From Porodaedalea pini (lineage: Eukaryota > Basidiomycota > Agaricomycetes > Hymenochaetales > Hymenochaetaceae): a stretch of DNA of 64,000 nt. The notes under the pieces were generated by a model. That model worked only from the letters and a program-made list of their open reading frames with translations. It was not told where the DNA came from and did no database searches. This document shows, in pieces, positions 47,978 to 59,170 of the stretch (position 1 is the stretch's first letter; the number at the start of each line of letters is the position of its first letter). The position numbers were made by a program, and so were the translations under genes. Location of the stretch: contig NBAY01000057.1 in NCBI GenBank assembly GCA_002794775.1, positions 186,001 to 250,000 on the forward strand, read 5' to 3'.

Positions 47978-48788
47978 GATGCTGCACTCAGCATCTTGAG
48001 CATTGATTCACCAAGCAAGAGTGGCAAGTACAAAAAGCACAGTGTTGGCTCTTTGAGTAGGACAGGCGTCGGGTCAGTCAACAATGATGTCCTTGACGTA
48101 AAGCGGAAAAAAGTAATGTTCATTGTGCACTGAGCGCTGCGTGCTAATGATCGTGAGAGGTGGACCTGCAAACAAGAACGGCAATGATCCTGGGGGATCA
48201 ATAGCAGGGCGGCATACTTTGCACGGCTGCACCATCTGGCAGCATACCAGCATGCCTGAGCTCTGTTCGCAAACCTTGCCTTCATCTGCGTACGGCCGAA
48301 TTCCGGACTGTTTGCATCGGGCAAGGGTGGACTCAGGAAGTGCTTCGCGTCGCGCGCTGCAGATTGTTGGCAACAAACCAAACGCGATCGTTGATTCACC
48401 AAGTGAGAGTGGCGAGTACGACAGGCATAGTGTCGGTTTTTTGAGCGGAACGGGCATCGGTCAGACGACAATGGTGTCTGTGACGCAAGCATGGAAGAAA
48501 GGAATGTTTGCTGTGCACTGAGAGCCGCAATGACCGCGAGAGGTGGAGCAACAAACGAGAATGGCAACGATCCTGGGGATCGATAGTGGGGCAGCACGCT
48601 CCGCACGGCCGCATCACCTGGCAGCGTCGCAGCACGTCTGAGGTACTCCGTTTGCCATCCCTGCCTTCGTCTGCGTGCGGCCAGACTTCAGACTTGCGCC
48701 TGCATCTGACAAGGGCGGACTCGGGAAGTGCCTCGCGTTGTGCACTGCAGAAACCGGAGACGATCCAAATGCGATCGTACCCTCGCTT
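47978..48788 (-). repeat. Tandem duplication in the left arm
   Basis: Two diverged units of about 400 bp, each containing an ACGATCGC(A/G)TTTGG start, a GCACTTCC(C/T)GAGTCC block and a CCAGGATC(G/A)TTGCC block. They lie next to the cyclin fragment and may derive from its 3' region. Mirror copy at 56020-56830. Confidence 0.6.
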
Positions 48789-48822
48789 TTCGCGTGTTGC
48801 ATGATGCCCGAGTTCTCTCCCC

Positions 48823-49535
48823 ATGGTGGCACCGCGCTCTTGACGATCCAGAGACGCCACCCAAGCGCATCGCCCAGTGCACGTTCGCAGTGTCCAACCT
48901 CCCACGGTAGGAGACCGGAGAGCTTTTCCCATGCTCGATTCGAATAGCATCGATCCTGTAAGAATTTAAATACCAGAATGAGTGCGGCGAGGAGAGTGCG
49001 GCGAGGGAAGAGGTGGCAGCGGTGTGAGCGGGTTTGCCGGAATCTTACGACGCTCGTCGTTAGACTGCCTTTGAATCTGCATCTGTTGAGTTAATGGAAG
49101 CGAAGCATCCATCGGGAGGACTGTCGACACACACGATGCGACCTATTCGACATCGGTTCCGTTGGAAGACCGCAGAGGTTGGATGTGTCCAAAGAGGTAT
49201 TCGCCTGACTCCCGTGCCTCTCCTCTCCTCCACGAGCTCCGACGCTTCCTCCCGCACCACTTCGATGTAGCAGAGCGCCGACTGCAGGACGCTGCATCTC
49301 GTGCGTGAACGGCGGAGAACACCCTGTGCGAATGTTTTGATCGGAACGAGATCCTTCTCGGACACAACGATTGCGTCGCGTTCGCCGAAGTGCTCGATGA
49401 GAAAGACGGATAGGAAAACGGCTGACGTCGATGTTGAAGCGTGTGGAGTGTCGGCGGGGGCAGAAGGAAGGGGCGAGGAATGCGTCGTAGGTGAACAGGG
49501 CGAGGGAAGTTGAACCGCTCGACATTTTCGGTAGA
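48823..49535 (-). pseudogene. Captured cyclin-box gene fragments (B), left arm
   Basis: Mirror image of 55273-55985, with the same content and broken frames. See that entry for the peptide evidence. Confidence 0.55.
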
Positions 49536-49545
49536 CGCCTTGCTC

Positions 49546-50483
49546 GGTGTTGAAGTCGTGAGGTCAATGATCAGGTCGTAATACTGAGGTTTCTCCATGA
49601 AGATTGCGTCGGTCGTGCATGCGATCCAGCCACGTCCCGTCTTGCTTTCGCGTTCGAGGCGCTGCAAGTTGCTTAGTGTCACCATGCCGAGTACTGACGG
49701 GCTTTCTGGAGATGGCTCGTCCTTGCTCGGCGCTCCAAAAAGCCCTTGTATTGGCGTCCCGAGTGCATGGCCTCTGGACGCCATATGGTGCTCGCGACAG
49801 AGGTCTGATGCGATCCATGCGAGCACACCTGCAACTTCAACCGGCGGGAGCGTGAAGATCAGGATGCGTCGGCGTGAGAGCACAAATTTGTAGAGCGAAA
49901 GCGACGATTGGACGCATAATTCTGCACAGGGCGTCAGAGCAAGTAGAATAAAAACAGAAACAGACGTACGCCATCGAGCTCGTCGCTCCAGCTAGACCAT
50001 AAGTCTGCAGATGCCTTCTCGTCCACCCTGTGTGACTCAAACCACATGCGCGCGGGGGCGAAGTCCGCCTCCGTCAAGTCCCCCGCAGCACCCAGCCCCA
50101 ACAAATCTTCGTCACCTTCCTGCTCCCGAGCATCCGCTTCTGCGTAGATCCCATCCGCCAGAGCACGTAGCGCAGCGACGTGTAGCCACGGCCGCGGGCG
50201 AGGGGCGGTCTTGAGGAGGATACCGAGCGACGCCAGCCTAAACCCGCGATGCGCCTGAGCACGCGTTGGTCGTCGTCGAAAGACGGCGAGCCCACTACGG
50301 GCGCCATGTGAGAGATATACAGGGTCACGCTCTACGAGCTGAAGTCCACTTGGGAGCACGCTGAACTCGACGCCGTCGAGGCTGAGGTTGTCATCGGCCT
50401 TCGACGCCCAGTCGATGACATTTCCCTTCGTAGGGTGGAATGAGGCGTGGAATATTGCGACTGGCAGACTGTCCATTGACATC
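49546..50483 (-). pseudogene. Captured LCHN-type DENN gene fragment, left arm
   Basis: Mirror image of 54325-55262. The long open frame in this arm (50563-49934) encodes the same residues as in the right arm. Confidence 0.6.
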
Positions 50484-50862
50484 AGTTCCGTCGGAAGGCC
50501 GCAAGGTTGGATGTGTCCTAAGAGGTATTCGCCCTTGACTCCCGTGCCTCTCCTCTCCTCCACGAGCTCCGACGCTTCCTACCGCACCACTTCGATGTAG
50601 CAGAGCGCCGACTGCAGGATGCTGCATCTCGTGCGTGAACGGTGGAGAACCCCTTGTGCGAATGTTTTGATCGGAACGAGATCCTTCTCGGACACAACGG
50701 TTGCGTCGCGTTCGCCGAAGTGCTCGGTGAGAAAGGCGGATGGGAAAACGGCTGACGTCGATGTTGAAGCGTGTGGAGCGTCGGCGGGAGCAGAAGGAAG
50801 AGGCGAGGAATGCGTTCAAGGTGAACAGGGCGAGGGAAGTTGAACCGCTCGACGATTTCGGT
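50484..50862 (-). pseudogene. Captured cyclin-box gene fragment (A), left arm
   Basis: Mirror image of 53946-54324; it is also a direct duplicate of fragment B in the same arm. Confidence 0.5.
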
Positions 50863-51225
50863 AGATGTCGCCAGTCCCTCCCTGCCTGACAATGACGAGA
50901 GAGAGAACGGCGACGTCGCGACCGATGATGCAGCCACGGACCGGCTTGCACTTTCTCGCCGGTGCGGCAGAGACGGTAGCAAGAGTGACCAGCAGAAAGG
51001 AGAAGGCGAACGGTTGGGAATGAGTACACCCTGCTTCATCGGGAAGTCCTGCTCGTCGTTTCCGCCAGAGAAGCGAAAGACGTAGCCTCTGAACTCATCA
51101 CCGAGCGAGTCACCAGGGATGCCTGGGACATCTTCTTGCCGTGGAAGATGCGGTAACGACGCTCATCGTCGATGTCGATCGTCTTTTGCTGGCCCATCGC
51201 CGGGTCAGTGATGTCAAAACTTCAT
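50863..51225 (-). pseudogene. Captured ribosomal protein eS6 gene fragment, left arm
   Basis: Mirror image of 53583-53945, with the same frameshifts. Confidence 0.75.
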
Positions 51226-52343
51226 GGACGGTGGTGTCTTGCAGAGCTCGTCGTGTTCTGCCCCTTCAGGCAAGCAAAAAAAAATGCTGAAAAGTAATAT
51301 TTAGTGTATTCAAATAGTTTTCATGAATTTGTTTTTGCTTACCTTGAGTGTGTGGCCGGTGGGACACCTGAGCTCGTTGTTGAAGGTGAAGACGAAACGA
51401 CACGAACAACGACGACGCGTCGGTTGTATTGCCTGATTTGGCCGATCGACGCGTCTCAAACAAGTAATCAAAGCATTCCGTGATCTTCGGATATCTTGAA
51501 GGTCTCAGCTGTCGGCCTCAAAACATTTCTACGGACGCGTTTAAAAATACAAAAAAATATGGAATAGTTTTAGAATGTATTTATCTCTAGAATAGCCAAG
51601 AACTACGCGTCCAACGCGTTTTTTTATGGTGTCATAAATACAACAGCAATCCTCACATGTAGCACTAGGCCTCCAGAGGCATACACCAAAGTAAAATATG
51701 TTCTGAAAGGCCTGACACCTATTCTGTCATGAAGTAAGTATTACACTATGTATGTATGCAAGGGTTCAAGCCAATCAGACAAGAATTGACTTCATAATAG
51801 AGAAGGAGGTGACTTCATGAGATCTCCTGAATCTGAGTGTTTTGCATATCCTGTTCCCATTTTTTACTTTGATGGCACATAAAATATTGGGCATATCCTT
51901 AATAGATAGTTCTATGTTTCTGTAAATTTACAAGTTTCCAGCCTCAGTGGTTGGAGCTGGGTGAATTGCACAACATCGAAAATCATGGGTTTAAGAAGTT
52001 CAGAGAAAGTACAGATGGGTGACAAAAGTGACCGTGATTGTGGGTTTTACCTGTATTTTGATAGTTTCTCAGTCAAATTTTGTCCGTTTTCCTTGAAAAA
52101 AATTGAGCACAATTTGGCATACATACCTGATGTCCCTGTGAAATATTATTGCAATCAGAGATAAAATGAGTCAGTGGTGAGGGAAACAGAGGCGAGAGGG
52201 CATGTCTCATTTCAGTACCTTTTCAGGGCAAATTTTGGTGCTTTTCCCCTTCTGTAGCTAGAACAACAGAGAGATGAGCCCTGAAAATTTACATGGATAT
52301 AATATAGTATATTTTATACCTGATATGATGTTTTAAGATTTTT

Positions 52344-52464
52344 TGAAGGTGTTTGTGGCAAGTTATTGGCCATGGATTTGAAATCTCTCAAAATCTGCCT
52401 GTTTTCAGGCTATATGCATGTCCATCCTCAATACACTATATGCCAGCACACGTAGAATGCCCCT
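52344..52464. other. Unique central spacer of the palindrome
   Basis: About 121 bp that is not inverted-repeated. Complementarity is perfect up to 52329/52479, has one mismatch at 52330/52478, continues to 52343/52465 and then fails. It would form the loop if the arms paired. No coding or known motif was seen. Confidence 0.8.
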
Positions 52465-53582
52465 AAAAATCTTAAAAAATCATATCAGGTATAAAATATA
52501 CTATATTATATCCATGTAAATTTTCAGGGCTCATCTCTCTGTTGTTCTAGCTACAGAAGGGGAAAAGCACCAAAATTTGCCCTGAAAAGGTACTGAAATG
52601 AGACATGCCCTCTCGCCTCTGTTTCCCTCACCACTGACTCATTTTATCTCTGATTGCAATAATATTTCACAGGGACATCAGGTATGTATGCCAAATTGTG
52701 CTCAATTTTTTTCAAGGAAAACGGACAAAATTTGACTGAGAAACTATCAAAATACAGGTAAAACCCACAATCACGGTCACTTTTGTCACCCATCTGTACT
52801 TTCTCTGAACTTCTTAAACCCATGATTTTCGATGTTGTGCAATTCACCCAGCTCCAACCACTGAGGCTGGAAACTTGTAAATTTACAGAAACATAGAACT
52901 ATCTATTAAGGATATGCCCAATATTTTATGTGCCATCAAAGTAAAAAATGGGAACAGGATATGCAAAACACTCAGATTCAGGAGATCTCATGAAGTCACC
53001 TCCTTCTCTATTATGAAGTCAATTCTTGTCTGATTGGCTTGAACCCTTGCATACATACATAGTGTAATACTTACTTCATGACAGAATAGGTGTCAGGCCT
53101 TTCAGAACATATTTTACTTTGGTGTATGCCTCTGGAGGCCTAGTGCTACATGTGAGGATTGCTGTTGTATTTATGACACCATAAAAAAACGCGTTGGACG
53201 CGTAGTTCTTGGCTATTCTAGAGATAAATACATTCTAAAACTATTCCATATTTTTTTGTATTTTTAAACGCGTCCGTAGAAATGTTTTGAGGCCGACAGC
53301 TGAGACCTTCAAGATATCCGAAGATCACGGAATGCTTTGATTACTTGTTTGAGACGCGTCGATCGGCCAAATCAGGCAATACAACCGACGCGTCGTCGTT
53401 GTTCGTGTCGTTTCGTCTTCACCTTCAACAACGAGCTCAGGTGTCCCACCGGCCACACACTCAAGGTAAGCAAAAACAAATTCATGAAAACTATTTGAAT
53501 ACACTAAATATTACTTTTCAGCATTTTTTTTTGCTTGCCTGAAGGGGCAGAACACGACGAGCTCTGCAAGACACCACCGTCC

Positions 53583-53945
53583 ATGAAGTTTTGACATCAC
53601 TGACCCGGCGATGGGCCAGCAAAAGACGATCGACATCGACGATGAGCGTCGTTACCGCATCTTCCACGGCAAGAAGATGTCCCAGGCATCCCTGGTGACT
53701 CGCTCGGTGATGAGTTCAGAGGCTACGTCTTTCGCTTCTCTGGCGGAAACGACGAGCAGGACTTCCCGATGAAGCAGGGTGTACTCATTCCCAACCGTTC
53801 GCCTTCTCCTTTCTGCTGGTCACTCTTGCTACCGTCTCTGCCGCACCGGCGAGAAAGTGCAAGCCGGTCCGTGGCTGCATCATCGGTCGCGACGTCGCCG
53901 TTCTCTCTCTCGTCATTGTCAGGCAGGGAGGGACTGGCGACATCT
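53583..53945 (+). pseudogene. Captured ribosomal protein eS6 gene fragment, right arm
   Basis: The segment begins ATGAAGTTT and, allowing frameshifts, reads [29 protein letters not shown], then [45 protein letters not shown] and [19 protein letters not shown]. These are the ordered blocks of the N-terminal half of eukaryotic eS6, a 40S ribosomal subunit protein. Several single-base frameshifts break it, for example right after the third codon and after GVLIPN. It cannot make eS6 and must be a copy of the host gene carried inside the element. The flanks change directly into unrelated cyclin sequence at about 53946. Confidence 0.82.
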
Positions 53946-54324
53946 ACCGAAATCGTCGAGCGGTTCAACTTCCCTCGCCCTGTTCACCTTGAACGCATTC
54001 CTCGCCTCTTCCTTCTGCTCCCGCCGACGCTCCACACGCTTCAACATCGACGTCAGCCGTTTTCCCATCCGCCTTTCTCACCGAGCACTTCGGCGAACGC
54101 GACGCAACCGTTGTGTCCGAGAAGGATCTCGTTCCGATCAAAACATTCGCACAAGGGGTTCTCCACCGTTCACGCACGAGATGCAGCATCCTGCAGTCGG
54201 CGCTCTGCTACATCGAAGTGGTGCGGTAGGAAGCGTCGGAGCTCGTGGAGGAGAGGAGAGGCACGGGAGTCAAGGGCGAATACCTCTTAGGACACATCCA
54301 ACCTTGCGGCCTTCCGACGGAACT
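53946..54324 (+). pseudogene. Captured cyclin-box gene fragment (A), right arm
   Basis: Frame-allowed peptides include [40 protein letters not shown] and ALCYIEVVR, matching the first helices of cyclin-box proteins of the PCL-like type in Agaricomycetes. A stop (TAG) follows EVVR. The fragment is duplicated directly at 55273-55660, with point differences. Together the two copies flank the DENN fragment. Confidence 0.5.
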
Positions 54325-55262
54325 GATGTCAATGGACAGTCTGCCAGTCGCAATATTCCACGCCTCATTCCACCCTACGAAGGGAAATGTCATCGACTGG
54401 GCGTCGAAGGCCGATGACAACCTCAGCCTCGACGGCGTCGAGTTCAGCGTGCTCCCAAGTGGACTTCAGCTCGTAGAGCGTGACCCTGTATATCTCTCAC
54501 ATGGCGCCCGTAGTGGGCTCGCCGTCTTTCGACGACGACCAACGCGTGCTCAGGCGCATCGCGGGTTTAGGCTGGCGTCGCTCGGTATCCTCCTCAAGAC
54601 CGCCCCTCGCCCGCGGCCGTGGCTACACGTCGCTGCGCTACGTGCTCTGGCGGATGGGATCTACGCAGAAGCGGATGCTCGGGAGCAGGAAGGTGACGAA
54701 GATTTGTTGGGGCTGGGTGCTGCGGGGGACTTGACGGAGGCGGACTTCGCCCCCGCGCGCATGTGGTTTGAGTCACACAGGGTGGACGAGAAGGCATCTG
54801 CAGACTTATGGTCTAGCTGGAGCGACGAGCTCGATGGCGTACGTCTGTTTCTGTTTTTATTCTACTTGCTCTGACGCCCTGTGCAGAATTATGCGTCCAA
54901 TCGTCGCTTTCGCTCTACAAATTTGTGCTCTCACGCCGACGCATCCTGATCTTCACGCTCCCGCCGGTTGAAGTTGCAGGTGTGCTCGCATGGATCGCAT
55001 CAGACCTCTGTCGCGAGCACCATATGGCGTCCAGAGGCCATGCACTCGGGACGCCAATACAAGGGCTTTTTGGAGCGCCGAGCAAGGACGAGCCATCTCC
55101 AGAAAGCCCGTCAGTACTCGGCATGGTGACACTAAGCAACTTGCAGCGCCTCGAACGCGAAAGCAAGACGGGACGTGGCTGGATCGCATGCACGACCGAC
55201 GCAATCTTCATGGAGAAACCTCAGTATTACGACCTGATCATTGACCTCACGACTTCAACACC
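54325..55262 (+). pseudogene. Captured LCHN-type DENN gene fragment, right arm
   Basis: An open stretch (54245-54874) contains LPVAIFHASFHPTKGNVIDW, LDGVEFSVLPSGLQLVERD, GLAVFRRRPTRAQAHRGFRL and ASLGILLKTAPRPRPWLHV, the N-terminal uDENN-type blocks of LCHN/DENND11-like proteins. A canonical intron-like segment (GTACGT...TGTGCAG, about 48 nt) follows ELDG. After it, in a shifted frame, come SLSLYKFVLSRRRILIFTLP, PPVEVAGVLAWIASDLC and TTDAIFMEKPQYYDLIIDLT. DENN proteins act on Rab GTPases in membrane traffic. The kept intron indicates capture at the DNA level. The fragment lacks the true 5' and 3' ends and has at least one frameshift. Confidence 0.62.
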
Positions 55263-55272
55263 GAGCAAGGCG

Positions 55273-55985
55273 TCTACCGAAAATGTCGAGCGGTTCAACT
55301 TCCCTCGCCCTGTTCACCTACGACGCATTCCTCGCCCCTTCCTTCTGCCCCCGCCGACACTCCACACGCTTCAACATCGACGTCAGCCGTTTTCCTATCC
55401 GTCTTTCTCATCGAGCACTTCGGCGAACGCGACGCAATCGTTGTGTCCGAGAAGGATCTCGTTCCGATCAAAACATTCGCACAGGGTGTTCTCCGCCGTT
55501 CACGCACGAGATGCAGCGTCCTGCAGTCGGCGCTCTGCTACATCGAAGTGGTGCGGGAGGAAGCGTCGGAGCTCGTGGAGGAGAGGAGAGGCACGGGAGT
55601 CAGGCGAATACCTCTTTGGACACATCCAACCTCTGCGGTCTTCCAACGGAACCGATGTCGAATAGGTCGCATCGTGTGTGTCGACAGTCCTCCCGATGGA
55701 TGCTTCGCTTCCATTAACTCAACAGATGCAGATTCAAAGGCAGTCTAACGACGAGCGTCGTAAGATTCCGGCAAACCCGCTCACACCGCTGCCACCTCTT
55801 CCCTCGCCGCACTCTCCTCGCCGCACTCATTCTGGTATTTAAATTCTTACAGGATCGATGCTATTCGAATCGAGCATGGGAAAAGCTCTCCGGTCTCCTA
55901 CCGTGGGAGGTTGGACACTGCGAACGTGCACTGGGCGATGCGCTTGGGTGGCGTCTCTGGATCGTCAAGAGCGCGGTGCCACCAT
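55273..55985 (+). pseudogene. Captured cyclin-box gene fragments (B), right arm
   Basis: The first part (55273-55660) duplicates fragment A and reads [20 protein letters not shown], then [20 protein letters not shown] without the stop seen in A. After about 150 bp the cyclin sequence continues in one frame: LAALILVFKFLQDRCYSNRA, WEKLSGLLPWEVGHCERALG, DALGWRLWIVK. This order fits a cyclin box (helices 2 to 5). Its likely source is a host cyclin gene. The frames do not join, so it is a broken copy. Confidence 0.6.
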
Positions 55986-56019
55986 GGGGAGAGAACTCGG
56001 GCATCATGCAACACGCGAA

Positions 56020-56830
56020 AAGCGAGGGTACGATCGCATTTGGATCGTCTCCGGTTTCTGCAGTGCACAACGCGAGGCACTTCCCGAGTCCGCCCTTGTC
56101 AGATGCAGGCGCAAGTCTGAAGTCTGGCCGCACGCAGACGAAGGCAGGGATGGCAAACGGAGTACCTCAGACGTGCTGCGACGCTGCCAGGTGATGCGGC
56201 CGTGCGGAGCGTGCTGCCCCACTATCGATCCCCAGGATCGTTGCCATTCTCGTTTGTTGCTCCACCTCTCGCGGTCATTGCGGCTCTCAGTGCACAGCAA
56301 ACATTCCTTTCTTCCATGCTTGCGTCACAGACACCATTGTCGTCTGACCGATGCCCGTTCCGCTCAAAAAACCGACACTATGCCTGTCGTACTCGCCACT
56401 CTCACTTGGTGAATCAACGATCGCGTTTGGTTTGTTGCCAACAATCTGCAGCGCGCGACGCGAAGCACTTCCTGAGTCCACCCTTGCCCGATGCAAACAG
56501 TCCGGAATTCGGCCGTACGCAGATGAAGGCAAGGTTTGCGAACAGAGCTCAGGCATGCTGGTATGCTGCCAGATGGTGCAGCCGTGCAAAGTATGCCGCC
56601 CTGCTATTGATCCCCCAGGATCATTGCCGTTCTTGTTTGCAGGTCCACCTCTCACGATCATTAGCACGCAGCGCTCAGTGCACAATGAACATTACTTTTT
56701 TCCGCTTTACGTCAAGGACATCATTGTTGACTGACCCGACGCCTGTCCTACTCAAAGAGCCAACACTGTGCTTTTTGTACTTGCCACTCTTGCTTGGTGA
56801 ATCAATGCTCAAGATGCTGAGTGCAGCATC
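56020..56830 (+). repeat. Tandem duplication in the right arm
   Basis: Mirror of 47978-48788; two diverged units of about 400 bp, directly downstream of the cyclin fragment. Confidence 0.6.
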
Positions 56831-57447
56831 ATGCAGCTATTATTATCTACAATTTCAATAACAGCACCAATAGTGTATGGAGTACCGCATGGAGTACAGA
56901 TTCAAACTATTTGTCCAACTCAGGCTTGAGCATTGGGTCAGAGGCCATTGCGACTTAATACTGACTGTCATTCATGATGTATGCAGCTTGAATGTGACAA
57001 CATTGAAGGGATGATTCTATTCTTGGAACTTTCTTGCAGGTGAACTCATTTGATTCAAAGGTTGATCTGTGTCAGAAGGAAAGAGATTGTTGTCATCCTG
57101 CATGTGGACAAGGAGAAGGGTCTGTCTCTTGTTGTATCTGTTGTATCTGTCTCAGTCATTCATTTGTTATACACAGAAGGATATTTTGATCTGAGTAAGT
57201 GTTGTGTATCACCAGTGAAGAGTAAGACAGTTGCATCCATCTTACAATACATCACATCAAAACTTTCATCATAGGAGATCTCCAAGGGCCAGTCTGGTGC
57301 CACACTTGCAAAACTGGAGGCAACAGGTGAGGATGAAGAAATTCTCTGTAGAATCACCAAGGCTTCAATTCTAGACACATTCTAATTTTCATGACATAAT
57401 GATTTCTATTTCAAAAATAAAATAAAAAAGATTCCTGGGCAGGAATA

Positions 57448-57783
57448 AAAAAGAGACCCAACTGGGCATTTCCAAATATTGGGCACTCCCTGGGCACTCC
57501 CAACTGGGCACTCCCAAATAATTGGGTGTTCCCAATTGGGCACTCCCAAATTATTGGGTGCTCCCAATTGGGCAGTTCCAATTATTGGGCACTCCCAATT
57601 GGGGGCTCCCAAATAATTGGGCACTCCTAGTTGGGGGCTCCCAGTTGGGGCCTCCTAAATAATTGGGGGCTCCCAGTTGGGGGCTCCCAAATAATTGGGC
57701 ACTCCTAGTTGGGGGCTCCCAGATAATTGGGCACTCCCAGTTGGGGGCTCCCAGATAATTGGGCACTCCCAGTTGGGGGCTCC
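57448..57783. repeat. Short tandem repeat array, right arm, inner
   Basis: Mirror of 47025-47360. Where compared in detail the units are identical to the left-arm copy. Confidence 0.7.
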
Positions 57784-58882
57784 CAAACAATAGGATCATC
57801 CACATCGTGCAGTAGTCAGATAGTCTTTTGCAGGTCAGACAGTTGGATCACACCTGTATACTTCTTGAAAATTCTTTAGTCATATTTGGTGGGACAGATG
57901 TGAGTGTGGGCTGCCAGAATGAGAAGATGAAACATGCACTGAATGGAGGGACATGTGCCAGCTACAGGCAATCAGCCAGATATTCTGGCAGCTGTACAGT
58001 GATAGGGTTTACCCCAGTGAGGCACAAATGGATCCAATAGGTTTGCAGACATGAATTGGTTCATGTTGATGCATAATATGTACCAGTGGCACTGAGATGA
58101 TGGGCCTCATGTTGTAGGGAAGATGTCATTTGACACACTGTTGATCAGAATGGCAGACTGCACAGTTTCCAGAAGGAGTGGAGCACAGTTTAGTTAGAAC
58201 TTATGGTTCAAGCACTGCCATCTTGGTATTGAGTTCCTGCTTGAACCCTATTCAACCCTTGCATAGCCTCTCTGTTTATTATCTAGAGTGATACAAGCAT
58301 ATACTGTTAGAACAATGAGCTTGATCATTGCTGCAAGAAGGCTAGTCAGCTGAGTTCTTGATTTGATAAGAGCTGGTTCTTCATTCTATCCTTTTTTCTT
58401 ATCATTATTTGCTTAATTTCTACAGTACAAGTATCTAGTTTACTTGTACATATCCACTATCTGTTTCCTTCAGTTCATCAGGTCAAACATAATTTGTTTT
58501 ATTGTTTCAATTCTTTGTCTTGAATGTTATATGGTAAAGTCTATCTATAATTTTGAACAACATATACCATAAGTCTCTCATATATTCCATATATTTTCTG
58601 CATTTTGCATATTTTGATTGTCACATGAGCCTTTTGTACTATGTACCATGATGATCTGAGCTCAACAGTAGGATATAGCTATAAATTACAGTCATAATCA
58701 TAGATAAAATGATACCAATCTCTATCCTAGATCATTACCAACCCTAACATAGCTCACAGCAAGGGTCAACTCATGCAGTCAATTTTTCATAGTCTAAATA
58801 GTAACAAATACACCAAGGTTTAGGGTCTAAAACTAAAAATTACAGCATTTGTGATGATCCCAGAATTTATAGCAAAAAATAA

Positions 58883-59092
58883 AACTGGGTGCACCCAAAA
58901 GTCCCCCAGACAGTCAGTGACAGTGACATATCTGGGCACTCCCAGGGCACTCCCACTGGGTGTGCCCCAAAACTGGGCAGGCCCAGTTGGGAGTGCCCAA
59001 ATGATCTGGGTGCACCCAACTTTCCCACAGTAAAAAAAATTGGGCACACCCAACCCGCACCCACTGGGAGTGCCCAGCAGATTGGGCACGCC
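58883..59092. repeat. Subterminal repeat cluster, right arm, outer
   Basis: Mirror of 45716-45925, ending about 80 bp from the element end. Confidence 0.6.
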
Positions 59093-59170
59093 CAGGCTCA
59101 ATACCTAAATGGTCAATTAGTTGTGTGTACAAATAGACCTACTTGGTCTGCTCAGAAGGGTAGCCTGAAG

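Larger units (their letters stand above)
45636..52343 (+). repeat. Left arm of the palindrome
   Basis: It is the inverted copy of 52465-59172. Reading frames on both strands recur with identical translations in the other arm. One difference was found in a limited visual check (46236 against 58572). Captured gene pieces in this arm read on the minus strand, from the centre outward. Confidence 0.9.
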
